This document shows positions 43,456-51,043 of a stretch of DNA of 64,000 nt, in pieces. The DNA is taken from assembly GCA_023460515.1 (NCBI GenBank), contig JAEWPS010000018.1, positions 1 through 64,000 of the forward strand, read 5' to 3'. The notes under the pieces were generated by a model. It saw nothing but the letters and a program-made list of their open reading frames with translations. It was not told the DNA's origin and did no database searches. The position numbers and the translations under genes are program-made. Origin of the DNA: Bacillota bacterium (lineage in GTDB: Bacteria > Bacillota > Clostridia > TANB77 > CAG-465). The first letter of the stretch is position 1, and each line of letters starts with the position of its first letter.

Positions 43456-44030
43456 TATATACTTACTATTTTTTGAATTTCATCTAAAATTACATCTAAA
43501 TTATGTTTGCTTTCAGATGAAAATGGAATAATTCTTTCTTTTGCAAATAGTGACTTTGTTACTTCTAATAAGTGCTCATCAACTTTTGTTTTGGCTATTT
43601 TATCTACTTTATTAGCAACAATAGTAAATGGAATATCATAAGAAACTAAATAGTCATACATTATTTTATCATCGTTAGTAGCTTTATGACGTATATCTAC
43701 TAAAAAGAATATATGAGATACCATGTTAGAAGCAAGATAATTATCTACTAAATTTGTTGTAGCTAATTTTTCTCCCTGCGACATTTTAGAGTAACCATAA
43801 CCAGGTAAATCTACAATATAATATTCATCATTTACATTATAATAATTTAAGCATCTTGTTTTACCTGGAGTATTACCAACTTTTGCTAAATGTTTTTGAT
43901 TAGCTAAAGCATTGATAAATGATGATTTACCAACGTTTGATTTTCCAACTAAAGCAATTTGTTTTTTATCTGTTATTATTATTTTATCTTTTGAAAAAAC
44001 AGAAGTCTCAAAAGTCATATTTTTTAACAT
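43455..44030 (-). CDS. engB: Ribosome biogenesis GTPase EngB (YsxC/YihA)
   Basis: 191-residue essential GTPase in 50S assembly. G1 GKSNVGKSSFINAL near 30, G2/switch NTPGKTR near 60, G3 DLPGYGYSKMS near 74, G4 ANKVDK near 140 and G5 SSES near 172. I start at ATG 44030, with GAGAGG upstream; it lies one base beyond the serS stop, so the two are cotranscribed and probably translationally coupled. In most Firmicutes engB follows lonA or clpX rather than serS. Confidence 0.95.
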   Translation of the reverse strand: MLKNMTFETSVFSKDKIIITDKKQIALVGKSNVGKSSFINALANQKHLAKVGNTPGKTRCLNYYNVNDEYYIVDLPGYGYSKMSQGEKLATTNLVDNYLASNMVSHIFFLVDIRHKATNDDKIMYDYLVSYDIPFTIVANKVDKIAKTKVDEHLLEVTKSLFAKERIIPFSSESKHNLDVILDEIQKIVSI

Positions 44031-44031
44031 A

Positions 44032-45306
44032 TTATTTTTTCCTCTCAATTTTAGTTTTGTTCATATATGGAACCAAAACTTCGGGTACTGTAATAGAACC
44101 ATCTTCATTTTGATATAACTCAAGTAATGGTATTAATATTCTAGGTGAAGCTATAGCTGTATTATTTAATGTATAGCAATATTTTAAATTTCCATCTTTA
44201 TCTTTATATTTTATATTACTTCTTCTTGCTTGGAAATCATTAAATGAAGAGCAAGAATGCGTTTCACTATATTTATTTCTACTTGGCATCCAAGCTTCTA
44301 TATCATGTTTTCTAACTTGGCCATTACCCATATCACCAGTACATACTTTAACAACTCTATATGGGATTTTTAAATCTTGAAGTATTTCTTCAGCATTATT
44401 TAATAAGAAATCATGTAATTCATATTGTTTATCATAATCTGCTTCACACATGATAACTTGTTCTATCTTTGTAAATTGATGTACTCTATATAGACCTCTA
44501 GTGTCTTTACCATAGGTACCAGCTTCTCTTCTGAAACAACTAGATAAACCACAATATAGTTTAGGTAATGCATCTGGAGATTCAAAAGTTTCTGAACTGT
44601 GGTAAGAAACTAAAGATACTTCTGATGTACCAACTAAATATAATTCATCTTCTGTAATTGTATAAGTTTGATCTCTACCACCTGGAAAATAACTAGTACC
44701 ATACATAGCTTCTTCTTTAACCATAAGAGGTACACTCATAGGATTAAATCCTTTTTTTATTAATTTGTCTATTACATATCTGCAAAGTGACATTTCTAGA
44801 AGAAGGGCATCATTTTTTAAAAAGTATGATCTAGAACCGGCAATTTTAACACCTCTTGGAATATCTACTAAGTCTAATTCTTCAGATAAAGTAACATGAT
44901 CTTTTATTTCAAAATTAAATGTAGGTATTTCACCAACTCTTTTAATTTCAACATTATCTTCATCAGTTTTACCATAAGGCACTTCATCAAATGGGACAGA
45001 AGGTACTAAATACATTAATTCTGTGTATTCATTTTTTAAAGGAGATAATTCATCTTCAAGTTTAGTGATTTTCTCTTTTAAACTTCTAACATACTCAACT
45101 GTTTTTTGTTTTTCATCATCACTTAATTTAGTTATTGTAGAAGATAGAGTATTTCTTTCTTCTTTCATACTATCTAGTTCTTTATTAATGCTAATGATGT
45201 TTTCATCAATGGATAATATTCTATCTATATCCACTTTTACAAACTTATCTTGTGCAGCTTTTTTAACCTTATCACTATTTTCTCTAATATACTTTATATC
45301 TAACAT
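44032..45306 (-). CDS. serS: Seryl-tRNA synthetase
   Basis: Class II synthetase charging tRNA-Ser. 424 residues: N-terminal antiparallel coiled-coil arm (about 28-105) that grips the tRNA long arm, motif 2 region SSCFRREAGTYGKDTRGL near 255, and motif 3 LNNTAIASPRILIPLLE near 380. ATG 45306 follows AGGAG at about nine bases. A vegetative promoter lies upstream; no T-box leader is seen. Confidence 0.97.
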   Translation of the reverse strand: MLDIKYIRENSDKVKKAAQDKFVKVDIDRILSIDENIISINKELDSMKEERNTLSSTITKLSDDEKQKTVEYVRSLKEKITKLEDELSPLKNEYTELMYLVPSVPFDEVPYGKTDEDNVEIKRVGEIPTFNFEIKDHVTLSEELDLVDIPRGVKIAGSRSYFLKNDALLLEMSLCRYVIDKLIKKGFNPMSVPLMVKEEAMYGTSYFPGGRDQTYTITEDELYLVGTSEVSLVSYHSSETFESPDALPKLYCGLSSCFRREAGTYGKDTRGLYRVHQFTKIEQVIMCEADYDKQYELHDFLLNNAEEILQDLKIPYRVVKVCTGDMGNGQVRKHDIEAWMPSRNKYSETHSCSSFNDFQARRSNIKYKDKDGNLKYCYTLNNTAIASPRILIPLLELYQNEDGSITVPEVLVPYMNKTKIERKK

Positions 45307-45338
45307 AATCTATCACTCCTTAAAAAATTATACTATAT

Positions 45339-45367
45339 ATTATATATTAGAATGTGTTATTTTTCAA
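45339..45367 (-). promoter_or_regulatory. serS-engB promoter
   Basis: Minus strand TTGAAA, 17 bases, TATAAT. Confidence 0.7.
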
Positions 45368-45437
45368 GTAAAGGCACAAAAATACTTGATTTTGTTAAAA
45401 TTTTAGTATTAATTCACCATATTTATCCATATAAGTA

Positions 45438-45466
45438 TTGAAATTTAGAATTAAATAATATATACT
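45438..45466 (+). promoter_or_regulatory. Promoter of LiaF-like gene
   Basis: TTGAAA, 17 bases, TATACT. Confidence 0.65.
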
Positions 45467-45497
45467 ATATAAAGATAAGTTGAAAGGAATGAAAAAA

Positions 45498-46172
45498 ATG
45501 AAAAAATTAAATTTAAATGTAATAATCGGTCTATTTTTGCTTGTAATTGGAGTTCTTATTGGTTTAGAAACCTTAGATTTTGGAATTCAATTAGATTATA
45601 GTGTAATTGGATGGTCATTTTTATCTTTCATAGGTTTAGTTATGATGATAAATGATAAAAAGGTAACAACAGTACCATCAATATTAATTTTCGTTGGTGT
45701 ATGGAATGCATTAAATGAGGTTGGTATATTATCTGGATCAATATTCTCATTAATTTGGCCTATTATTTTAATAATAGTTGGAGCAAATCTAGTTTTTGGT
45801 AAAAATTTATTCAATAAGTTACCAGGAAATATACAAACTAATCCAGGTGGACTTGTATATAATGGTATATTTAGTGGGGTAGAAGAAAGATTATCTGTTA
45901 AAGACTTTAAAGGTTTAACTGCAAATGCTATATTTGGTGGAGTTGAACTAGATTTAAGAGATATTGAAATAACAGATAATGTTCAAATAGATATTAGTGC
46001 GTTATTTGGTGGAGTTGAAATAACATTACCAGAAAAATATAATGTAATGATGGGAGAATCTATCGCATTATTTGGTGGAACAGACAACAAGTTTAAAGGA
46101 ATGCATGATGATAGTAAAAAAACAATATATATAAACAGCAGAGCAATATTTGGTGGCGTTGATCTTAAATAA
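45498..46172 (+). CDS. LiaF-like membrane protein (cell-envelope stress)
   Basis: 224 residues: four short membrane helices in the first 105 residues (LiaI/LiaF-type), then a C-terminal beta-helix-like domain built on repeats of FGGV (NAIFGGVELDLRD, SALFGGVEITLPEKY, RAIFGGVDLK), the LiaF/cell-wall-active-antibiotics-response signature. In Bacillus LiaF restrains the LiaRS two-component system; no LiaRS genes are adjacent here, so its partner is unknown. Start ATG 45498 is placed nine bases after AAGGA; two earlier in-frame starts overlap that site. Confidence 0.82.
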   Translation: MKKLNLNVIIGLFLLVIGVLIGLETLDFGIQLDYSVIGWSFLSFIGLVMMINDKKVTTVPSILIFVGVWNALNEVGILSGSIFSLIWPIILIIVGANLVFGKNLFNKLPGNIQTNPGGLVYNGIFSGVEERLSVKDFKGLTANAIFGGVELDLRDIEITDNVQIDISALFGGVEITLPEKYNVMMGESIALFGGTDNKFKGMHDDSKKTIYINSRAIFGGVDLK

Positions 46173-46293
46173 TATAGTAAATAAAAAATAATAATATATT
46201 GTAAAATGTAGTATATGTATAATATGCTACATTTTGCCTCTTTAAAACTTTATACCTAATTATTAACTTTTTTATTTTTATTATATAAAAACC

Positions 46294-46322
46294 TTGCAAT
46301 TGAGAGGAATATATGTTAAAAT
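46294..46322 (+). promoter_or_regulatory. rpmE promoter
   Basis: TTGCAA, 17 bases, TAAAAT with extended TG (TGTTAAAAT). Confidence 0.65.
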
Positions 46323-46368
46323 ATATAGGTAAATTAAATACAAAACTAAATATAGGAAGGTGATTTTA

Positions 46369-46566
46369 ATGAAAACAGAAATACAACCAAAGTATGTTAA
46401 AGCAGAAATAAGATGTGCATGTGGTAATGTTATAGAAACAAAATCTACAAAAGAATCAATGAAAGTTGATACTTGTAGCAGTTGTCATCCATTTTTTACA
46501 GGTCAAAAGCAAACAATATCTAACCAAGGTAGAGCTGCTAAATTCATGGAAAAATACGGAAAATAA
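46369..46566 (+). CDS. rpmE: Ribosomal protein bL31 (zinc form)
   Basis: 65-residue large-subunit protein with the zinc-binding set of the C+ form: CAC near residue 16-18 and CSSCHPFF near 36, then TGQKQ and a basic tail. Presence of the cysteines means it needs zinc; a zinc-free paralog is not in the window. ATG 46369 follows GGAAGGTGA. Confidence 0.96.
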   Translation: MKTEIQPKYVKAEIRCACGNVIETKSTKESMKVDTCSSCHPFFTGQKQTISNQGRAAKFMEKYGK

Positions 46567-46581
46567 TAATAAATCTTTTTC

Positions 46582-46607
46582 GAGTGCTAAAGGCACTCTT
46601 TTTTTAT
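46582..46607 (+). terminator. Terminator after rpmE
   Basis: GAGTGC and GCACTC arms with a short loop, followed by seven T. Confidence 0.85.
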
Positions 46608-46637
46608 ATAATTTAAATATACTTTTTATTAATAATA

Positions 46638-46666
46638 TTGTATATAATAAATTATTATGATAAAAT
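46638..46666 (+). promoter_or_regulatory. Promoter of DUF1385-prmC-whiA unit
   Basis: TTGTAT, 17 bases, TAAAAT with extended TG (TGATAAAAT). Confidence 0.65.
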
Positions 46667-46741
46667 ATATTAATTGTTATATAGGATAATTGTATTATTG
46701 ATATGCAAAATATCTTGCATAATCAAAATGAAAGAGGAAAA

Positions 46742-48508
46742 ATGAGTAAAAAAGTAAATAATAAAAAAACATTAAATAAATTAAGAATAGGTGGAATGGC
46801 TACTTTTAATGGTGTACTTCTTAAGTCAAATACAAAGCAGGTAGTTACTAGCCAAATAAATGATAATATACAAACAGATATTTGTGAAACTAGTTCAAGT
46901 AAACTAATATCTTCAATACCTATATTAAGAGGAATATCTGGGTTGTTTTCATCTATTAGTAGTGGTATACCATATATAGTAGAATCTGCAGAAAATATAG
47001 TAAATGATATAGTAAAGGATAAAACTGAAAAGATAGTCATAAGTAAATTTGAACTTTTAGTTTCATTCATAATTTCTTTTTTTATATTTTCATTGTTATG
47101 GGTTAGTGTTCCAATGGTAGCATCTTTAATTTTACCTAATACAGACTTTAGATATATAATACAAATAATAGTAAAATTACTTATGTTTGTTATATACGTA
47201 ACTACAATAAAAAAAATATCATATTTAAATGAATTATTTGAGTATCATGGGGCAGAACATACAGCTGTAAACTATTATGAAGATAATGTTAAAGAAGTAA
47301 ATAATATAAAGAGTATATTAGATATAGATTTAGATAAAGTTGCTAGTTATTCAAGGTTCCATAGAAGATGTGGATCTAACTATATAATGCATCTGTTATT
47401 TTTATCTTTGCTAACTACCGCTATATTACCTTCAACAGATATAGTTACTAAAATAATTATAGAAATATTTACGTTCCCTGTATTAATGGGACTAGCTTAT
47501 GAAACATTAAATTTATCTACATTACTACCAAAGAAATTTAACTTCATCTTAGTACCGTTTATGTATGTACAAAATATAACAACTAAAAAACCATCTAAAG
47601 ATAAACTATTAATAGGTATAACATCACTACTTGAAATTACAACTAAACATATTACAGTAGAAGGTTATATAAAACAATACATAAATAAGTATTTAAAGAA
47701 ACTTGAAGTAAACCAAAACGATATATTAAGAATTGTATCTTATGCATTAAATATAGATAAGAATAATTTATTCGTTAATCTAGATAATATACATATAGGA
47801 ATACCTGAACAGATAAAAATAAAAAAATTGTTAGATAGATATTATATAGATTATGAACCTCTTCAATATATATTAGAGTTACAATTATTTTTTAACGAAG
47901 AATATATTGTAAATCATGATGTATTAATACCAAGAGCAGATAGTGAAATATTAGTTGAAACAGCTATAAGATATATAAAAGAAAACAATTTCAAAACTGG
48001 TATAGACATGTGTACCGGTAGTGGAGCAATAGGCATATCAGTAGCTAAAAATAGTGATATAGATACTATGTTATTAGTAGATATATCAGATAGGGCTTTA
48101 ATTGTAACAAATAAAAATATAGTAAAAAACGATGTAGTAACTAAATGTAGCTCTATGAAGTCTGATTTGTTTAAATCGTTACCAGAAGATATTAAATATG
48201 ATATAATAGTAACAAACCCACCTTACATAAAGGCTGAAGAATTAATTAAATTATCTAACTACGTTAAGAAAGAACCCATGCTTGCACTCAATGGTGGTAA
48301 AAGTGGTTTAGATATTTATGAAAGAATATTTAAAGAGGCACAATATGTATTAATAAACAATGGTTATATAATTCTTGAAATAGGATATGATCAAAAACAA
48401 GATATTATAAATTTAATAAGTAATTATCCTAATTATGAATATATTGAATGTATTCAAGATTTAGGATTAAAAGATAGGGTGATAGTATGTCATTTTCATC
48501 AGATATAA
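46742..48508 (+). CDS. prmC: Fusion of DUF1385 membrane protein and release-factor glutamine methyltransferase PrmC
   Basis: 588 residues in one uninterrupted frame. Part 1 (about 10-280): DUF1385 with GGMATFNGVLL at the N-terminus, membrane helices, EYHGAEHTAVNYYEDN near 170 and FHRRCGSNYIMHLL near 210. Part 2 (about 295-588): PrmC with a helical N-domain, LIPRADSEILVE near 395, SAM motif GIDMCTGSGAIGISVAK near 420 and catalytic VTNPPYIKAEE near 490. PrmC methylates the GGQ Gln of release factors. In Clostridia the two are normally separate adjacent genes. ATG 46742 follows AGAGGA; ATG 46703 lacks a site. Confidence 0.88.
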   Translation: MSKKVNNKKTLNKLRIGGMATFNGVLLKSNTKQVVTSQINDNIQTDICETSSSKLISSIPILRGISGLFSSISSGIPYIVESAENIVNDIVKDKTEKIVISKFELLVSFIISFFIFSLLWVSVPMVASLILPNTDFRYIIQIIVKLLMFVIYVTTIKKISYLNELFEYHGAEHTAVNYYEDNVKEVNNIKSILDIDLDKVASYSRFHRRCGSNYIMHLLFLSLLTTAILPSTDIVTKIIIEIFTFPVLMGLAYETLNLSTLLPKKFNFILVPFMYVQNITTKKPSKDKLLIGITSLLEITTKHITVEGYIKQYINKYLKKLEVNQNDILRIVSYALNIDKNNLFVNLDNIHIGIPEQIKIKKLLDRYYIDYEPLQYILELQLFFNEEYIVNHDVLIPRADSEILVETAIRYIKENNFKTGIDMCTGSGAIGISVAKNSDIDTMLLVDISDRALIVTNKNIVKNDVVTKCSSMKSDLFKSLPEDIKYDIIVTNPPYIKAEELIKLSNYVKKEPMLALNGGKSGLDIYERIFKEAQYVLINNGYIILEIGYDQKQDIINLISNYPNYEYIECIQDLGLKDRVIVCHFHQI

Positions 48509-49218
48509 AAGTAGAGTTATTAAACAAAATAGATAAAATAACAAAAAAATGTTGCAAGGAAGCTGAGACATTTGGAGAATATATAACTACTGAAAGCATA
48601 AAGTCAGATATAAGTTTAGAATATCAAAAATTTTTAGATATTCCTAAACTAGATGAGTGCTGTATAAAATCAATATTAATCGGTAGTTTTTTAAGTAGTG
48701 GTTGCATAACAAATCCAAACAATGATTATCATTTGGAAATATTATTTAAAAATAAAGCATTATCTGAATATTACTTTAATTTATTATCTGTATTAGATTT
48801 TTCTCCTAAACTATTAAAAAGGAATATAGGGAAAAGTCATGTATATGTTATATATATTAAAGAGGCTGACCAAATATCGTTATTTATATCTATTATAGGG
48901 GCTGCAGTATCTTTACTTAAATTTGAACAAATTAGAGTAGAAAAAGAAGTAAAAAACAATATAAATAGAACTATAAACTGTGAAACTGCTAATTTATCTA
49001 AAACAATAAAAGCTGCTGTAATTCAATTAGAAGCAATAAAAAAAATAAGGCAAAATAATAAATATGATTCACTAGATGATAAATTAAAAGAAGTTGCCTC
49101 TTTAAGAGAGAATAATAAAGAAGAAAGTTTAGAAGCATTAGCTAACATACTAAAAATAACAAAATCTGGACTGAAGCATAGGTTAGATAAGATAATAAAA
49201 ATTGCAGAAGAAATATAG
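48487..49218 (+). CDS. whiA: WhiA-family DNA-binding protein, shortened N-terminal half
   Basis: 243 residues against about 310-320 usual. The start MSFSSDIKVELLNK, a CCKEAETFGEYI block, the second LAGLIDADG-like segment SILIGSFLSSGCITNPNNDYHLEIL, NINRTINCETANLSKTI near 160 and the C-terminal helix-turn-helix (LANILKITKSGLKHRL near 220) are all typical of WhiA. The region that normally makes the first half of the homing-endonuclease-like domain is mostly missing. WhiA affects division, chromosome segregation and, in actinomycetes, sporulation. It overlaps the prmC end by 22 bases. Confidence 0.9.
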   Translation: MSFSSDIKVELLNKIDKITKKCCKEAETFGEYITTESIKSDISLEYQKFLDIPKLDECCIKSILIGSFLSSGCITNPNNDYHLEILFKNKALSEYYFNLLSVLDFSPKLLKRNIGKSHVYVIYIKEADQISLFISIIGAAVSLLKFEQIRVEKEVKNNINRTINCETANLSKTIKAAVIQLEAIKKIRQNNKYDSLDDKLKEVASLRENNKEESLEALANILKITKSGLKHRLDKIIKIAEEI

Positions 49219-49240
49219 CATATAAATAGTAGTTATTATA

Positions 49241-49270
49241 TTGACAATATACCAGATATTATGATATAAT
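49241..49270 (+). promoter_or_regulatory. tRNA-Gln promoter
   Basis: TTGACA, 18 bases, TATAAT with extended TG (TGATATAAT); transcription would start about nine bases before the tRNA. Confidence 0.8.
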
Positions 49271-49285
49271 AACTACTATAATTAA

Positions 49286-49361
49286 TGGGGTATGGCCAAG
49301 TGGTAAGGCGTCGGTCTCTGACTCCGATATTCCGTGGGTTCGAATCCTACTACCCCAGCCA
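49286..49361 (+). tRNA. tRNA-Gln (anticodon CUG), CCA encoded
   Basis: Acceptor TGGGGTA pairs perfectly with TACCCCA, then discriminator G and genomic CCA. D arm GCC/GGC, anticodon arm TCGGT-CTCTGAC-TCCGA giving anticodon CTG with U33 in place, T arm GTGGG-TTCGAAT-CCTAC. U1 of the acceptor and the short D stem match Firmicute tRNA-Gln. The pair at positions 31-39 is a U-U mismatch. It decodes CAG, a minor codon in so AT-rich a genome; a UUG isoacceptor must exist elsewhere. Confidence 0.93.
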
Positions 49362-49406
49362 AAAAAGAATTACTCGAACCTTTATTATTTATATGGAGGT
49401 TTTACA

Positions 49407-49430
49407 GTGAGTATAAGAATTAATGAATAG
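49407..49430 (+). CDS. Seven-codon micro-ORF with strong ribosome binding site (leader peptide or relic)
   Basis: GGAGG at 49396-49400, GTG start at 49407, product MSIRINE, stop at 49428 inside the 5' arm of the following terminator. Too short to call a gene; it could be the leftover start and stop of a deleted gene or a translated leader linked to termination. Confidence 0.25.
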   Translation: MSIRINE

Positions 49431-49450
49431 CCGAAATGCTATTCTTTTTT
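49425..49450 (+). terminator. Terminator after tRNA-Gln/micro-ORF
   Basis: Arms GAATAGC and GCTATTC, six-base loop, six T. Confidence 0.8.
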
Positions 49451-49522
49451 ACGCTTTAACTTTAAACTTATGATATATATGATTTTTTTATCGCATTTGA
49501 AGTGCAAATATTAATTCAAACA

Positions 49523-49551
49523 TTGAATTTTTCAAGAAAATTTGATATAAT
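49523..49551 (+). promoter_or_regulatory. Promoter of unknown gene at 49602
   Basis: TTGAAT, 17 bases, TATAAT with extended TG (TGATATAAT). Confidence 0.75.
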
Positions 49552-49601
49552 TAATACAGTTAATATATTGAAACCAAGTATAATTATAGGAGGGTTTATA
49601 T

Positions 49602-50303
49602 ATGCGGATAGATACTGAGAGACTAAAAAGATTAGTTGAACTATGTGATGTACCTTTTGAAGAAAGATTTCTAGAAATCGATTCTTATCGAAACAAAAAA
49701 GACAAATTGTCCCTGATGTTTAGGGGGAATTTCTGTTTTGAAGCAGATCGTGCATTTGAAAATGGATTACTCAAAGATTTTGAAATCAAGGGATTAGTAC
49801 AAAAAGAAAGTTTCAGATTAGTTAAGATTGCAGAATATTCAAATGGTAAATCATATGATAGAGATGAAACAAATGCTGGGCATATGGAAATAATTTTTGT
49901 GTATAAAGCATCTTGTGATTTTTGTAATATCTTCGTTGCTTGTAAAACCAATATAACTTTTCCAATGCTTATAAGATACGTTGTAACGGAGCAATTTAGT
50001 AAGATTTTGTTACCTCCTTATATTTCACATGTAGAAGTGTGGGCATGTGAAAGTTTTAACGAATTGATGCATAATTATCCATATTCTTCAGATATATTTT
50101 ATTTGAACAAAAGAGTGAACATAGAACTGTGCAATAACGCATTGTTTATGTTACAGTTATATGGTTTAGACTCTGATTCAGAACGTTGTCTGATGCATAT
50201 TGATGATGGAAATTTTACACCAAGATACACAATAAATATTGATGATCTTAGAAGACGTAATTATAATGGTATGTATTATATTAGACCATATCTGAGAGCA
50301 TAA
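49602..50303 (+). CDS. Protein of unknown function, single-gene unit
   Basis: 233 residues, probably cytoplasmic: no signal or membrane segment. I recognise no family. The first 15 residues are basic/amphipathic (MRIDTERLKRLVELCD); the middle has several cysteines (SCDFCNIFVACK) that are not arranged as a clear zinc site. It has its own extended -10 promoter, a GGAGGG site and a hairpin after the stop. Codon use is less A/T-biased than the core genes (CGG, CTG, CGT present), like the other lone units at 33.5, 34.1, 39.1 and 57.6 kb. Confidence 0.75.
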   Translation: MRIDTERLKRLVELCDVPFEERFLEIDSYRNKKDKLSLMFRGNFCFEADRAFENGLLKDFEIKGLVQKESFRLVKIAEYSNGKSYDRDETNAGHMEIIFVYKASCDFCNIFVACKTNITFPMLIRYVVTEQFSKILLPPYISHVEVWACESFNELMHNYPYSSDIFYLNKRVNIELCNNALFMLQLYGLDSDSERCLMHIDDGNFTPRYTINIDDLRRRNYNGMYYIRPYLRA

Positions 50304-50308
50304 GCAAA

Positions 50309-50332
50309 AGGCGGAGTAGAAATACTCCGCCT
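50309..50332 (+). terminator. Hairpin after unknown gene
   Basis: Perfect 10-bp arms AGGCGGAGTA and TACTCCGCCT over a GAAA tetraloop; the tail has only scattered T. Confidence 0.7.
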
Positions 50333-50407
50333 AATTTGTTATCTTTCTAATCAGGAGAATATTTTATTCATAAATATAAATAGTATATGTTATTTTAAAT
50401 ACAATAA

Positions 50408-50709
50408 TTAACATAATAATTGAAATATGCTGTAATCTTCAATCTCTTTGCCTAAAAGGCTCTGGACTGTATTTACAACAAATTCAGCACCTGTTTTCTT
50501 TTCCAATTCTATAAGCAAGGAATTTATTTGTCCTTGTGTCGACTCATCAAAAAGATTGTCATATCATAGACATAAACATTTGCTTCCGCTTTTGAAATTG
50601 GAATTTATTTTGATTCAGCCATACAACCTGTTAAAAGGAAGACTTGACTTCCTAATATTAGGAGTAGGAGCAGAAAAGCTAAAAACCGTTGCTTTTTCGT
50701 TTTACTCAC
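50408..50709 (-). pseudogene. Decayed TPM-domain lipoprotein gene
   Basis: Conceptual translation gives a lipoprotein signal (KKQRFLAFLLLLLILG, lipobox LLTGC), then MAESK and an in-frame TAA, then IPISKAEANVYVYDMT. After a one-base shift come LFDESTQGQINSLLIELEKK, TGAEFVVNTVQSLLGKEIED and a stop, so only the first third of the TPM domain remains. The likely original ATG now reads ACG (50700-50698), eight bases after AAAGGG; GTG 50709 is the only other start. TPM proteins act on the envelope, and homologs in photosystem repair are phosphatase-like. At least three lesions mark true decay. Confidence 0.8.
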
Positions 50710-50879
50710 CCTTTCTCAAGTTTTTTATTTGGTAAGAAGTTTACTATACTTAAATATCCTTTTTAATAGAAGGATCTATCATAAAAGATATAAAGTTTTG
50801 ATATTTGTTATGAATTAATTTATCCAATAACTAACATCTACTCATAATTAGGTAGCTTCTATATTTTTATAGCGTGAGT

Positions 50880-50908
50880 ATTATACCATATTTATGTTAA
50901 CTTGTCGA
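50880..50908 (-). promoter_or_regulatory. Surviving promoter of the TPM pseudogene
   Basis: Minus strand TCGACA, 17 bases, TATAAT with extended TG (TGGTATAAT). Confidence 0.6.
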
Positions 50909-50929
50909 TATTTAACTTTATTTAACTAC

Positions 50930-50957
50930 TTGAAATTTATATAAAAAGTAGTATAAT
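50930..50957 (+). promoter_or_regulatory. hemW promoter
   Basis: TTGAAA, 16 bases, TATAAT. Confidence 0.65.
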
Positions 50958-51043
50958 ATAACTATTAGTTAATTAAAAAATAATTTACTCTTTTATTTTT
51001 ATAAATAAGGGGTTAAACAAAACTAGATAGAAAGGTAAAAATA

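Larger units (their letters stand above)
49362..49601 (+). other. Region between tRNA-Gln and unknown gene: micro-ORF, terminator, promoter
   Basis: Holds a GGAGG site with a seven-codon GTG-started frame (49407-49430), a terminator hairpin that shares its last codons (49425-49450), and the promoter at 49523-49551. Nothing else is recognised. Confidence 0.6.
50333..51043. other. 710-base region without an intact gene: TPM pseudogene plus divergent promoters
   Basis: Carries a decayed minus-strand lipoprotein gene (50408-50709), its old promoter (50880-50908) and the hemW promoter (50930-50957). The bases from 50710 to 50879 show no other coding signal. Confidence 0.7.

Noticed and set aside
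43912..44118. Two short plus-strand frames over the engB/serS junction
   Set aside because: Both are antisense to well-supported genes and lack initiation signals.
46466..46660. Frame overlapping rpmE and its terminator
   Set aside because: It overlaps a certain ribosomal protein gene in another frame, runs through a clear terminator and has no ribosome binding site.
50448..50735. Plus-strand frame of 95 codons
   Set aside because: It has no ribosome binding site and lies antisense to the TPM pseudogene, whose conceptual translation on the minus strand explains the sequence better.
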